NCBI GenBank assembly: GCA_020633205.1
Contig: JACKEB010000010.1
Coordinates: forward strand, 310,001 to 374,000
Length of the DNA stretch: 64,000 nucleotides
Source of the DNA: Polyangiaceae bacterium
Lineage (GTDB): Bacteria > Myxococcota_A > Polyangia > Polyangiales > Polyangiaceae
Direction of reading: 5' to 3'
The position numbers and the translations under genes are program-made. Shown piece by piece: positions 17,345 to 26,899 of this stretch (position 1 is the first letter of the stretch; the number at the start of each line of letters is the position of its first letter). Under the pieces are notes generated by a model. The model searched no databases. It saw only the letters and a program-made list of their open reading frames with translations, and was not told the DNA's origin.

Positions 17345-18478
17345 TCAACCGAAGGCTTTGAGCAGGCTCTCGGCGATGCGCTCGGCGGTTTTTCCGTCCC
17401 AGAATTTGGGGATGCGGCCGTCGAGCTTACGGCTCATCACCTCTTTGTAGGCGGGCAGGATGGTTTCGCGGCGGCTGCCGGCGAGCACGTTGGTGCCTTC
17501 CTCGATCGTGCACGGGCGCTCGGTGTTCTCCCGCAGGGTGACGCAAGGCGTTCCAAGCACAGTCGTTTCCTCCTGGATCCCACCGGAGTCGCTGAGCACG
17601 ACCTTGGCTGAGGCCATCAGGCGCAAGAAGTCCAGGTAGCCGAGGGGCTCGACCAGCTTCCAGCGGGCGCTGTCGAGCTCGAGGCCCATGTCCTTGAGGC
17701 GCGCACGGGTGCGCGGGTGAACCGGGAACACCAGAGGCTGGTCGTGAGAGACGTCATCGAGCACGCCCAGCAGGTGCTTCAGCTGCTCGGGCTCATCGAC
17801 GTTGCTCGGGCGGTGCAGCGTGACCAAGCCGTAGCCGCGCTCAGTCAAATCGAGGCGCTGCATGATGTCCGACTGCATCGCCTTCTGCTTGGCGTAGAGC
17901 AGCGTGTCGATCATCACGTTGCCGACGTACTCGACGCGCTCGTCAGCGACGCCCTCCGCCTTGAGGTTCGTCATGCCCGCCGGGTCCGACACGTAGAGCA
18001 CGTCGCTCAACACGTCGGTCACCTTGCGGTTGGTCTCCTCCGGCATGTCGTCGTCGAAGGAGCGGAGCCCCGCCTCGACGTGCACCATCACCGGGCGCTT
18101 GCGCGCTTTCCCGCGGAAACGGAACTCCTCGGACAGGAAGTGCTTGGCAGTGACCAGTGCGCAGCCGGCGGTAGAGTTCACGTCGCCCACCACGATCACG
18201 ACGTGGGGGTTCTCGGCCTGAATCACCGTCTCGAAGCGCTTCATGATCTCGGCGGTCTGCACCGCGTGAGACGCCGAGCCAACCTCCAGGTCCATATCAG
18301 GCTTGGGGATCGCCAGGTCTTCGAAGAAGACCTTCGCGAGCTTCTCGTCGTAGTGCTGTCCGGTGTTGACCAGCTTGACCTGGAACTGCTCCGGGCGCGC
18401 GTTGAAGGCGCGCATCAACGGCGCGATCTTGGGGAAGTTCGGGCGGGCGCCCGCGACGCACAAGACTTTGATGATCAC
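17345..18478 (-). CDS. wecB: UDP-N-acetylglucosamine 2-epimerase (non-hydrolysing)
   Basis: The 377-residue enzyme interconverts UDP-GlcNAc and UDP-ManNAc for surface polysaccharide synthesis. Visible motifs are VAGARPNFPKIAPL at the N-terminus, HVEAGLRSFD, TLHRPSNVD, and the UDP-binding LSDSGGIQEE with RENTERP near the C-terminus. I start at GTG 18478, giving the normal family length; the longer frame up to 18565 would overlap the neighbouring gene and add a non-homologous leader. No other polysaccharide genes lie nearby, so the pathway is not defined. Confidence 0.9.
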   Translation of the reverse strand: MIIKVLCVAGARPNFPKIAPLMRAFNARPEQFQVKLVNTGQHYDEKLAKVFFEDLAIPKPDMDLEVGSASHAVQTAEIMKRFETVIQAENPHVVIVVGDVNSTAGCALVTAKHFLSEEFRFRGKARKRPVMVHVEAGLRSFDDDMPEETNRKVTDVLSDVLYVSDPAGMTNLKAEGVADERVEYVGNVMIDTLLYAKQKAMQSDIMQRLDLTERGYGLVTLHRPSNVDEPEQLKHLLGVLDDVSHDQPLVFPVHPRTRARLKDMGLELDSARWKLVEPLGYLDFLRLMASAKVVLSDSGGIQEETTVLGTPCVTLRENTERPCTIEEGTNVLAGSRRETILPAYKEVMSRKLDGRIPKFWDGKTAERIAESLLKAFG

Positions 18479-18521
18479 GGCCCCGGAATAGCCAGAAAGC
18501 CATTCCGGGGCAACCATGGGC

Positions 18522-20042
18522 TCAGGGCAGCGGAACCAGGATGAAATTCCGCGTCGTCGAGCCACCGTTTGAGATGTCGGCCATCGCTACGGCGTCTTGG
18601 TAACCGGCCTTGCGCACACGAATTTCCCACGCAGTCCCCGCAACTGCTGAGTTGAAGTTGTAATTGCCGGTGGTGTTGGTGGTCTGACTCGAGAGACCAC
18701 GGTTGATCTGCACCGTCGCGCCGCTGACCGGCTGTGACTGGTCGTCGACCACCTGTCCGAGCAGCACGCCAGCGCCGGGATCCGCGCCGATGCGCACCTG
18801 ATAGTGACCCGCTTGCTTGGTGAGGTAGCCCTGAGTGTCGACGCTGACCACGTGGAAGAAGTGGATGCCAGCGCTCAAGTTCGACTGAATCAGCTGCTTG
18901 TTCGTGACCGGCAGGAAGTTGTCGGCACTGGTGGGCACCGTATCCGCGTAGACATCGCGCACCCAGTAGGCCCCGACGAGGTTGCTGTCCGCCACGGGGA
19001 ACGTCCACGAGTAGAACGCGGTGGTGTTGCTCGACCAGCTGGTCTGGCTCGGGTGACTCGAGGAGGCCATGCTGGGCGGCGTGGTGTTGACCTGGATCTG
19101 GAACCAGGACTGCACCGTGCTCACCGCAGAGTTCCCGTCGATACTTGCCACATGGAAATAGTTGGTCCCTGCGACGAACTCGCTGCGCGGCAGGGTGATG
19201 CTCTCGGTGTCGAGGAAGTTCGCGTTGGACGGCGAGGGCACCGTGGTCGCCGAGGTGTTCGTCAGCTCGTAGTAGCCAAGCGCCGAGGGGAACGGACGAT
19301 TCCAGGTGACATAGGCCTCCGGGAAGTCGTCGTTGTAGATCCGCGCCGGTTGGGGGTGAGATGCGCTGGTGAGCGTCAGCGGAGGCAAAATGCCTGACGT
19401 GAGCGTGGCCCCGCTAGTGCTGCCGCTGATGGTGTTGGTGAGCCCATAGAGTCGCTTCACGCGGCCGTTGCCGCCCTTGCCGCCCGGCAATGCGTCATTG
19501 CTTCCGCCCTTGGCTCCGCCGGCTCCACCAGACACGTTTATCGAACCCCCAACGGTGAGGTTGTCCGCGGCCAACAAGATCCCGCCACCAGATCCTCCAC
19601 CACCGCCCCCGGCGTAGTAGGACAACGCCGGAGCGCCATCCTGACCCGTAGCACTCACGGTGCCATTCATCGTGATGGTCGGTGCAATCAGTCGGAGCAC
19701 GCCGCCGCCGACGCCTCCGGTTCCGGGGTTGTTGTAGCCCGCCCCACCGCGAGAGCCCTTGGTGACAAACCCATCGGAGGTCTGACCGTGTGCAGGCCCC
19801 CCCGCCCCGCAAGAGCCACTGCTCCCGCCGCGCGTCCCACTGCTGCCATACCCTCCTCCGCCGCCACCATTGTACGCGTAGCAGGGAGAAGCGTACGCCG
19901 GCCCGATCGCACCCGCGCCAAGAGGATTGTCCCCCGTGGGCGCGACGGCGATCGACCCACCGTTCTCCACCACGATCTGATCCGCGATGATCGTCAGGTC
20001 ACCGCTGGGCGAGTTCAGCGTCGCGCCAGAACGCACGACCAA
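18522..20042 (-). CDS. Gly-rich, fibronectin-like surface protein, probably 5'-incomplete
   Basis: The 506-residue frame starts with a right-handed-helix-like region (SGDLTIIADQIVVENGGSI) and long Gly-rich stretches (about 55-200). Two fibronectin-like segments follow (about 230-420), each opening with a Ser-His-Pro turn, then a C-terminal carboxypeptidase-regulatory-like domain (GQVVDDQSQPVSGATVQI). Related myxobacterial proteins are exported, yet no signal peptide is encoded. The only start is TTG at 20042, and the open frame continues upstream without a start to a TGA at 20124-20126. It may have lost its 5' end or carry a frameshift. Confidence 0.6.
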   Translation of the reverse strand: MVVRSGATLNSPSGDLTIIADQIVVENGGSIAVAPTGDNPLGAGAIGPAYASPCYAYNGGGGGGYGSSGTRGGSSGSCGAGGPAHGQTSDGFVTKGSRGGAGYNNPGTGGVGGGVLRLIAPTITMNGTVSATGQDGAPALSYYAGGGGGGSGGGILLAADNLTVGGSINVSGGAGGAKGGSNDALPGGKGGNGRVKRLYGLTNTISGSTSGATLTSGILPPLTLTSASHPQPARIYNDDFPEAYVTWNRPFPSALGYYELTNTSATTVPSPSNANFLDTESITLPRSEFVAGTNYFHVASIDGNSAVSTVQSWFQIQVNTTPPSMASSSHPSQTSWSSNTTAFYSWTFPVADSNLVGAYWVRDVYADTVPTSADNFLPVTNKQLIQSNLSAGIHFFHVVSVDTQGYLTKQAGHYQVRIGADPGAGVLLGQVVDDQSQPVSGATVQINRGLSSQTTNTTGNYNFNSAVAGTAWEIRVRKAGYQDAVAMADISNGGSTTRNFILVPLP

Positions 20043-20414
20043 CGCCGCGGGGACAGGCGGCAGCCGTGCCGCCGCTGCCTCACTGGCGCGAACCTCTCTC
20101 CTGCCGACCCGTCCGGTGTGGCGTCACTTTCGGTGCCACTCGGCGCCGGGGGATACTCCCCGAACTCACCCTTCGGCGCAACGACCGGACGGCAAAAAGT
20201 TGACTGATATCAATATGTTACAACCCAACAGGCAGACCGATCGATGTTTTACGCTTAAAGCATTTCAGATCTCCCCCAGCGCGAGCAGCAGCACACCGTT
20301 AAGCTCGCCCCGAACACCCCGTAGCGTCGCGGGATCAGACGAATAGGCGCATGGAAAAGCGACGTGGCGTGTTCACTCAGTGGGTGAGACAGAGCACCCA
20401 CCGGTCAGGGGAAA
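20043..20414. other. Intergenic region with an AT-rich core
   Basis: No gene is seen in these 372 bp between divergent genes. The section 20195-20275 is unusually AT-rich for this genome (AAAAAGTTGACTGATATCAA and onward) and includes TTGACT at 20200, but no convincing -10 at normal spacing. It probably holds promoters for the kinase gene, and perhaps for the original 5' end of the Gly-rich gene. Confidence 0.4.
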
Positions 20415-22235
20415 ATGGATCACGACGAGGAAACGCTCGCAGAGCCGCGACCGCGCTATCCAAGTCGCCCAGATGAACTGGGTGACTTGCCGTCCGCCAT
20501 GAGCGGAATGGAGCGCGAGCTCGGCAGCGATCCAACCGTGAGCACTGGCTTTCCCCGAAGCGAGTCCTTGCCGCCACGACCCCTCAGCGAACCACCCGCG
20601 AGCGGCGTGACCACTCACTCATCGCTCACCACCACACTCGTACGTCGAAGAGAGGAAGCCGAGCGCGCCAGGGCACTGAGCGTGGTGGCTGGCATCGGCG
20701 CCCTCGGCACCATCGCCGCGCTGTTGATCGGTGACCGCGCGTCCCCTTCGCTGTGGGTCGCCGTCGCCTGGTTGACCTTCACGGCCCTCGGCTCCGTGGT
20801 TGGCTACGTGATGGACCGCATGGGGTACCCCATCGGTCCGCGCCGCCTGCTCACCATGGGCTTGCTCGCTACCGTCGGTGTCCTCGCGCTGATCGTGCAC
20901 ATCGGCGTCTTTTCCTTGGCGGTCGTGCCGCTCTTCGTCGGCACCTACTACTTCGGCATGACCGACGCCCAACGGGATGGCTGGGCGTTCTTTGGCGTCG
21001 GGGCAGGCGGCTACTCGGTGCTCGTCGTGCTCAGCATGTTAGGCGTGCTGGATCCGGCGAGCGCACTCCTTTCCCTGCGGGAACCGCCAGACCGCACAGC
21101 GGGCAGCATCGCTGTGGTGATCGTCGGCTTCCTTGGACTCACCTTCTGGCTGGCGCGGCGGACGCGAGCGGCAACCCTGGAAGCCATGGCTCGGGTCGAA
21201 CGCGCCCAGCGCCAGCTCCGTGGGCGCGAGGCGCTGCTCAACGAGGCGCGCGCCGACCTTGGGCGAGCGCTGGAACATGCGCGCCTCGGACGCTTCAGCG
21301 GACACGAGATCGACGGCTACGTGCTCGGCGATGTGATTGGTCGGGGCGGGATGGGTGAGGTATACCGCGCGGAATCAATTGACGGCGGCATCCCTGTCGC
21401 CTTCAAGGTGCTGCATGCGTTTGCCGCCGCCGACCCAGCGCACGTCGAGCGGCTGATGCGCGAATGCGAAATCACTCGGGGCATGGACTCCAAGCACATC
21501 GTGCGCGTGCTTGGCTCTGGCACCGCCAGCGACGGCACCCCGTATTTGATCATGGAGCTGCTTCACGGACGGGATTTGGGGGAGCTGCTCCGCGAGACAC
21601 GCCGCTTGTCGCTGCAGCAGACGCTGGAGCTGACTGAGCACGTGGCAGAGGCGCTGAACGTCGCGCGCGCCCACGGCGTGGTGCACCGGGACCTCAAGCC
21701 CCAGAACCTATTCCGCACGGAAGAGGACGGCGGCGCCTACTGGAAGGTGCTCGACTTCGGCGTCTCCAAGCTCCAGGGCTCCAACGCGACGCTTACCCGC
21801 GGCTCGACCATCGGCACCCCGAGCTACATGGCGCCGGAGCAAGCCAGAGGGCGCGACGTGGACCACCGCGCGGACATCTTCGCGCTGGGCGTCAACGTGT
21901 ATCGCGCCCTGACGGGCCGCCCCGCCTTCACCGGGCCCGACATGATGGCGACGCTCTACAACGTCGTGCATGTACAACCCGTTCGCCCGTCGGACGTCGT
22001 GCGTCTGGGCACTCCAGAGCAGGAGCGCGCCTTGGATTTCGTGTTGGCCCTGGCGCTTGCAAAAGACCCAGCTCGCCGCTTCTCCAGCGCGACGCTGTTC
22101 GCCGCAGCGCTTCGCGACGCGAGCCAAGGCCGCCTCGACCAGCGCCTGGAAGTCGACGCGCAAGCGCTCATCCAGGCGCAGCCCTGGGGGCGGGACGTGT
22201 CGGAGCCCACGGAGAGCGTGCCTCCCGAAGCGTGA
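20415..22235 (+). CDS. Membrane-anchored Ser/Thr protein kinase
   Basis: The 606-residue protein has a polar N-terminus and a hydrophobic block with about five or six transmembrane helices (residues 80-250). A short coiled-coil linker (about 255-290) leads to a Hanks-type kinase domain (about 300-575). Kinase motifs are complete: GRGGMGEVYRA, VAFKVL with the ATP-binding Lys, HRDLKPQN (about 423-430), DFGVSK (about 446) and GTPSYMAPEQ. Unlike many bacterial kinases, the membrane part is N-terminal and multi-pass. It is probably a sensor kinase for a membrane signal. Substrates unknown. Confidence 0.9.
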   Translation: MDHDEETLAEPRPRYPSRPDELGDLPSAMSGMERELGSDPTVSTGFPRSESLPPRPLSEPPASGVTTHSSLTTTLVRRREEAERARALSVVAGIGALGTIAALLIGDRASPSLWVAVAWLTFTALGSVVGYVMDRMGYPIGPRRLLTMGLLATVGVLALIVHIGVFSLAVVPLFVGTYYFGMTDAQRDGWAFFGVGAGGYSVLVVLSMLGVLDPASALLSLREPPDRTAGSIAVVIVGFLGLTFWLARRTRAATLEAMARVERAQRQLRGREALLNEARADLGRALEHARLGRFSGHEIDGYVLGDVIGRGGMGEVYRAESIDGGIPVAFKVLHAFAAADPAHVERLMRECEITRGMDSKHIVRVLGSGTASDGTPYLIMELLHGRDLGELLRETRRLSLQQTLELTEHVAEALNVARAHGVVHRDLKPQNLFRTEEDGGAYWKVLDFGVSKLQGSNATLTRGSTIGTPSYMAPEQARGRDVDHRADIFALGVNVYRALTGRPAFTGPDMMATLYNVVHVQPVRPSDVVRLGTPEQERALDFVLALALAKDPARRFSSATLFAAALRDASQGRLDQRLEVDAQALIQAQPWGRDVSEPTESVPPEA

Positions 22236-22250
22236 ATGCTTAGGCGGTGC

Positions 22251-23156
22251 TTACGGAATGGGCACGCCAGGACTACGCAAGCGCTTCCACACCCCACGCC
22301 CGAAACCGAGGGCGACCAGCACGCTGAAACTAGCCACGAACACTCCCGACTCACCCACGAACGAGCCTTGGCCCTGGGTGGCTCCGTCGAACGCGCCCTG
22401 GATGATTGAATTCCACGCGGAATGCATCAAGATCGCCGGCCACACGCTGCCAGACTCCAGCCGCAGCCGCGCAACGAAGTAGCCTGCGGCGACGATCGAC
22501 ACCATGAACAGCAGCGCAGACAGCATGGGGTGAGGCCCCGAGGCGTATTGCCCGCTCAAGATCAGCGGCAGGTGCCAAAAGCCCCAAATGAGTCCGCTGC
22601 TCAGCACCGGCTTCGGTATCCGGGCTTCGATCAGGCGAGTGAGCAAGTAGCCTCGCCAGCCGATTTCCTCACCTGCAGCCGAGATCGCTGACAAGACGAC
22701 GCCAACCGAGCACGTCAGCGCTAGCAGCACGAAGAAGCGCGTGCTGGGAGCGAGCGCGGACAGCGCAGTGTCCCGCGCCGGAAAGCCGAAGTGGGCCAGA
22801 CCAGTCGCCCAAGCCAGCCCATAGGCGGCTCCGCCAATCACCAGCGGATAGACCCACGCGAGCAGCGACCAGCGCACGCCGCGCCAGCCACCGAGACGAA
22901 AGGACACGTCCGCGAACCCCTCGCGCAGCGCCAGGCGCAGGCCAAGCGACACCAGGCCAGGAGTCCACATCAGGCCCAACACGAGCCCAACGTGCTTCTC
23001 GATAGGATCCCCGGTCCGCAGCAGCAGCCATTGAAACACGCCTGAGATCAGGAACGTCAGGGTCAGGAATGCGCTCACGGTGAAACGCGCGCGCGCCACA
23101 CGCGCCGACTGTGACGCCGGCTGAGGTACGGCCTCGGAGACGGGTGAACTCAACAT
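22251..23156 (-). CDS. CPBP-family intramembrane metalloprotease
   Basis: The 301-residue polytopic protein has the CAAX protease/bacteriocin-processing (Rce1-like, ABI) motifs. These are AAGEEIGWRGYLL with Glu163, Glu164 and Arg168, WGFWHLPLIL with the metal-ligand His, and HSAWNS with a further His. About eight membrane segments are predictable. Family members cleave within the membrane or process peptides; the substrate here is unknown. It is convergent with the kinase gene, 15 bp apart. Confidence 0.88.
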   Translation of the reverse strand: MLSSPVSEAVPQPASQSARVARARFTVSAFLTLTFLISGVFQWLLLRTGDPIEKHVGLVLGLMWTPGLVSLGLRLALREGFADVSFRLGGWRGVRWSLLAWVYPLVIGGAAYGLAWATGLAHFGFPARDTALSALAPSTRFFVLLALTCSVGVVLSAISAAGEEIGWRGYLLTRLIEARIPKPVLSSGLIWGFWHLPLILSGQYASGPHPMLSALLFMVSIVAAGYFVARLRLESGSVWPAILMHSAWNSIIQGAFDGATQGQGSFVGESGVFVASFSVLVALGFGRGVWKRLRSPGVPIP

Positions 23157-23268
23157 CCTGCTTACTTCGAGCTGTAGCCCGATTTATTTCAGCGGCGAGG
23201 TGCGATGGACCAACGGTCCGTGAGGCGGACGAGTGTGCACCGCTCGCCCTTGAACGCAGCGCCGGGAC

Positions 23269-23979
23269 TCAGAGGGCGTAGCGAACGAACAGCTGAGCTT
23301 GAGCAGCGAAATCCGACTGGGTCTCGATGCGACCACCGCCACTCACCGTCGTGTCGTTCCACTTCCAGCTGCCATCACCCTGAGACTCGCCGTAGACGGG
23401 GAGCGTCGTAGCGAGCATGCGAAACGCCCCTCCGAGCTTCAAGTTGTCAGTCGCGTTGATCTCCAACCCAAAGCCGATGTATCCGACCGGATACACGGCG
23501 GAGTGGCTCATCACCGCCTCACCGTCCTGAAGCGCTTCGATGCGCGTGAGCTCCACGCCACCACCGAGCTCCGCGTACGGGCTCACGATGAAGTCTGGCA
23601 GCATGCGAAAGCCGACACCCAAGGTGCCGTGGGTGGAGACTCGATCCAGCCCCTGTTCGTTGGTCTCTGGCGCCGCGCTGTAGAAGTCGAGCCCCACCTC
23701 GCCGAACACATGGCGGTTGAGGTCCAGCGTTCCGAAGACACCCACCCCGTTCATACGGCAGTTGTCCCAAACGCCCTCGCCGTCTGCGTGGCGGAAACCG
23801 TAGCCCCCAACCCGCGCTCCAAAGCCAGGTCGCAAGAAGCCGTTGGGATGGCTCTCGTCCGAGGTTGCCTGATCCTGCGCGCCCGGCGCCTTCGCAGTCT
23901 CCGCTGCGGGTTCCGCGCTGACCGCCCCAGCCGTTGCCACCAACACCCCGCACACACACATCGTTGCCAATCGCTTCAT
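23269..23979 (-). CDS. Outer-membrane beta-barrel-like secreted protein
   Basis: The 236-residue product has a clear signal peptide (MKRLATMCVCGVLVATAGAVSA/EP) and repeated amphipathic strands (HVFGEVGLDFYSA, FIVSPYAELGGGVEL, VYPVGYIGFGLEI), ending AQLFVRYAL with the terminal aromatic-rich strand of outer-membrane proteins. ATG 23979 is preceded by AGGAGG seven nucleotides upstream, so the 93-residue longer open frame is not used. Function unknown. Confidence 0.75.
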   Translation of the reverse strand: MKRLATMCVCGVLVATAGAVSAEPAAETAKAPGAQDQATSDESHPNGFLRPGFGARVGGYGFRHADGEGVWDNCRMNGVGVFGTLDLNRHVFGEVGLDFYSAAPETNEQGLDRVSTHGTLGVGFRMLPDFIVSPYAELGGGVELTRIEALQDGEAVMSHSAVYPVGYIGFGLEINATDNLKLGGAFRMLATTLPVYGESQGDGSWKWNDTTVSGGGRIETQSDFAAQAQLFVRYAL

Positions 23980-24330
23980 CTCGTCCTCCTGATCCCTGAC
24001 CGTGGCTCGTCCCGTGGCGGGCCAGCTCAACTGAAGATGCGCACTCGACTCTGGGCGTGCGCTATCGCTGCCAGCGCCTAGAGCAATCGCTATGCCGGTC
24101 AGCCCGAGAGACTTCCTGCGCGGAAATTGGGGCCGGAGGTCTGCCAGTGCGAACCGCTCGCTACACCGCCACCCGAGACGCCGGTTCACGCACGAAGGCC
24201 TACAAAAATAGGACAAATGCCTTTTCGGAAATTCGCCGTCGGGGATTGAACAGTCCACGGCGGAGCGGCAACCAACGGGGTCGATTCTGGGTTCTGTCAG
24301 GGTCCAGGACCCCGGCAGCTGGCAAAGCTG
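23980..24330. other. Intergenic region without a recognisable gene
   Basis: These 351 bp separate divergent genes. An AT-rich patch near 24198-24236 contains AAGGC...GCCTT inverted arms around ACAAAAATAGGACAAAT, possibly a promoter or operator. No RNA gene or terminator was recognised. Confidence 0.35.
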
Positions 24331-25125
24331 GTGGCAGACCAGCGCGTCGTGTACTCAGACGCGGTGGAGTCCAGCACAGCGCTCGCACCGGGCAGCCCAA
24401 CACCTACGTCGCCCCGCCCCATCCCGCGCAGCGTCTGGGTATGCGCCCTGCTGTCCGCAGCCGCGCGCTTCGCGCCACTCCCGTTTCTCGATGATTTGAT
24501 CATCGGTCGCATCCAGCGCCACTTGGTTGCCACGGCCCTGGTGCGGCACGGGCGCAGCCTGGATCGCCATCAGGTGGCGCCCCTCTACGAGGACCCTCAA
24601 GGTTGCGTCGCGGGCTGCCTGGCACTGGCCATCCAGCTACCGCTGGCGATCTTGCTTTTTCCCATACGCAAAATCTGGGGGATCGTCAAGGCCATCCGCA
24701 GCTTCTCCAAGGACGTCGCGGACACGCTGCTGCTCGCGAGGTGCATCGACCACAGCCTGGAGCGCCCGTTGATGGTGGACGGCGCGCCCAAGGAACGCTT
24801 GCTGTTCGAAGCTGCGGCGGTACGCCGCGCGCACTTCGAGGCAATCGCAGGCACCGACCTCGAGCTCCTGAAGAGCACCTTGCAAGGCGTGTTTCGGCGC
24901 ACCGGCGCGCCCCGCCTTGCCCAGCGCCTGCTGCGAAAGGTGCGGCGCCAAGATCGAGAAGTGGAGTCGCCAGAGGCCCTCCTGGAGTCGGACCCCGACC
25001 TCAAGTCAGGACTCGAGGAGCTCGACGCGGCAATGAAAAGCGACGAACTCAGAGCCCTGTTTCAGGCCTTCGATCAGCGTTTCGAGGCTGCGCTGCAGCG
25101 CCAATTGGCCATGCCCTCCCGCTAA
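24331..25125 (+). CDS. Hypothetical protein with a central hydrophobic segment
   Basis: I do not recognise this 264-residue protein. It has a Pro/Ser/Thr-rich N-terminus, a possible amphipathic region (VWVCALLSAAARFAPLPFLDDLIIGRI) and one clear hydrophobic segment (CLALAIQLPLAILLFPI, about 95-112). The rest is a charged, mainly helical C-terminal half with many Arg/Glu residues. It may associate with the inner membrane and present the helical part to the cytoplasm. The start is GTG 24331. It lies 40 bp before the alpha/beta-hydrolase gene on the same strand. Confidence 0.55.
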   Translation: MADQRVVYSDAVESSTALAPGSPTPTSPRPIPRSVWVCALLSAAARFAPLPFLDDLIIGRIQRHLVATALVRHGRSLDRHQVAPLYEDPQGCVAGCLALAIQLPLAILLFPIRKIWGIVKAIRSFSKDVADTLLLARCIDHSLERPLMVDGAPKERLLFEAAAVRRAHFEAIAGTDLELLKSTLQGVFRRTGAPRLAQRLLRKVRRQDREVESPEALLESDPDLKSGLEELDAAMKSDELRALFQAFDQRFEAALQRQLAMPSR

Positions 25126-25165
25126 CCCACTCGCAGCCGCTTGCCGGACTCGATATACCGGATCC

Positions 25166-25969
25166 ATGCAGGTGAACGGCTGTGAGCTCTACGTGCAGGA
25201 CACGGGGCGCGGAGTCCCCATCGTCTTCTCCCATGGGCTGTTGTGGTCGGCGCGCATGTACAACGCGCAGATCGCTGCGCTCGCCGATCGCTACCGCTGC
25301 GTCGCCTACGACCACCGCGGACAAGGACGCAGTGAGAGCCCCCACGGCGACATCTTGGATGGCCACGGCATCAGCATCGAACAGGTGTACCTAGACGCGG
25401 TCAGCTTGATCGAGGCGTTGAAGCTCGCGCCTTGTCACTTCGTTGGCTTGTCGATGGGTGGCTTCGTCGGACAACGCATCGCAGCGCGCAGGCCCGATCT
25501 GCTGCGTTCACTGGTGTTGCTGGAGACCGCCGCCGATCCCGAACCGAGGCACAACGTGCCGAAGTATCGCACGCTGAACAAGATCGCGCGCTTTGGCGGG
25601 CTCAGCTTCGTCGCCGGACAAGTCATGCCGATCATGTTCGGCGATAGTTTCCTCAAGGATCCAAAACGCAAGAAGCAGCGCGCCGAGTGCGAACGCCAGC
25701 TCAAGAACAACGGGCGCGGCATCTACAAGGCCGTCAATGGCGTGATCGAGCGTGAGGACTTCGAGCCGGAGCTTGGCAAGATCGAGGTACCCACGCTCAT
25801 CGTGCACGGTGAAGAGGACCGCGCCATCGTTCGCGAGCGCGCGGAACGCTTGCACGGTGGCATCCGTGGGTCCGAGTTCGTGCTGCTACCTCGAGGTGGA
25901 CACAGCTCGACGATGGAAGAGCCCGAGCTGGTAAACGCCGAGCTACAGCGCTTCCTCGCTGCCCACTGA
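25166..25969 (+). CDS. Alpha/beta-fold hydrolase
   Basis: The 267-residue single-domain hydrolase resembles 3-oxoadipate enol-lactonase/haloperoxidase-type enzymes. It has a FSHGLLWSARMY oxyanion-region motif, DHRGQGRSE, the nucleophile elbow GLSMGG with Ser96, an acid residue in VHGEEDRAI and a terminal His in RGGHSSTMEEP. The triad looks complete and no export signal is present. It is convergent with the patatin-like gene, with only 3 bp between them. Substrate unknown. Confidence 0.88.
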   Translation: MQVNGCELYVQDTGRGVPIVFSHGLLWSARMYNAQIAALADRYRCVAYDHRGQGRSESPHGDILDGHGISIEQVYLDAVSLIEALKLAPCHFVGLSMGGFVGQRIAARRPDLLRSLVLLETAADPEPRHNVPKYRTLNKIARFGGLSFVAGQVMPIMFGDSFLKDPKRKKQRAECERQLKNNGRGIYKAVNGVIEREDFEPELGKIEVPTLIVHGEEDRAIVRERAERLHGGIRGSEFVLLPRGGHSSTMEEPELVNAELQRFLAAH

Positions 25970-25972
25970 GGC

Positions 25973-26806
25973 TCAGCCCAGCTGCTTGATCAGAGCGCGC
26001 GCGCGGTCGCGTCCCATCGCCACACCTTCACGCACCTTCCCTGGATCCCGCGTGAGGCGCGAAAGGGGCATCCCCTTGGGCGGATCCACAAGGATCACCT
26101 CCCCCCGGTCCACCGCGTCTCGCAGTCGGCCCATCACGCCGTTGTGCAAGTGGTGCTGGTTCAGCGAAAGATCCCGGATCGACCGAGGCACGATCAGACG
26201 CACCGCCAGGCGCTCCCAGAGCACGGGTGGTGGTTTCGCCGTCTGCATTGGGCGGGTGAGCACAACGACCACGGGCCCTTTCACGTCGACGTCAATGGGC
26301 TCTTCGAAGCAAGCAGGGCAGCTGACGCCACCGTCGATGTAGCCCCGCCCGCTCACCTCAACCACGCGGTTGTACCCGACGGGCAAAGCCAACGCGGCGC
26401 GCAGCCACTCAATCAAGTTGTCCGCGTTGGGGCGCACCAAGCGCATCTTGGCATCGGCCACGTCTGTTACCGTGAGGAATAGCGCAGGAGCGCCCTGAGT
26501 GGCCCGCTCGAGGTCCAACAGCTTGCCCTGGGTGATGACATTGTCGAGCATGTCATCGACCCCCAACCCAGGCGCGCCCCAGGGAGTGAACTGCCGACGC
26601 CAGCTGATGAAGCGCGAGCTGGGCACGTGTTCCGACCAGAGGTCCACGGCGGTGTCCATCTGACGCGATGCGAAGAACGCGGCATTGATAGCGCCGGACG
26701 AGGAACCAATCACAGCGTCCACGGGCACGTCCGCGCGCTCCAGCTCCTGGAGTAGCCCTGCCGCGTAAGCCGCTCGCACCCCGCCACCTTCCAGCACCAA
26801 CCGCAT
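25973..26806 (-). CDS. Patatin-like phospholipase
   Basis: The 277-residue protein starts at ATG 26806, directly before MRLVLEGGGVRAAYAAG. It carries the glycine-rich oxyanion loop GGGVRA, the nucleophile motif GSSSG with Ser36, and DGG (in GYIDGGVS) for the catalytic Asp, making a Ser-Asp dyad of the RssA/YjjU-like patatin group. These enzymes hydrolyse acyl esters of lipids. The frame extends upstream to 26995, but that would overlap the divergent propeller gene and the added residues lack patatin features. No strong ribosome site is seen. Confidence 0.85.
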   Translation of the reverse strand: MRLVLEGGGVRAAYAAGLLQELERADVPVDAVIGSSSGAINAAFFASRQMDTAVDLWSEHVPSSRFISWRRQFTPWGAPGLGVDDMLDNVITQGKLLDLERATQGAPALFLTVTDVADAKMRLVRPNADNLIEWLRAALALPVGYNRVVEVSGRGYIDGGVSCPACFEEPIDVDVKGPVVVVLTRPMQTAKPPPVLWERLAVRLIVPRSIRDLSLNQHHLHNGVMGRLRDAVDRGEVILVDPPKGMPLSRLTRDPGKVREGVAMGRDRARALIKQLG

Positions 26807-26899
26807 GGCGGGTGAAGCTACTGAGGGGGCTGCGACGGCGGCAATCGAAAACACACCGACCAACTGTCCGTTTGGTAACAAGACTGGTAGGTTTGCGCC

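Noticed and set aside
20200..20225. TTGACT followed by AT-rich sequence as a sigma-70 promoter
   Set aside because: The -35 is good, but no acceptable -10 hexamer lies at 16-18 bp spacing.
24230..24300. Possible tRNA T-loop-like GGGTCGATTCTGG
   Set aside because: No matching acceptor stem, D-loop or anticodon arm could be folded around it.
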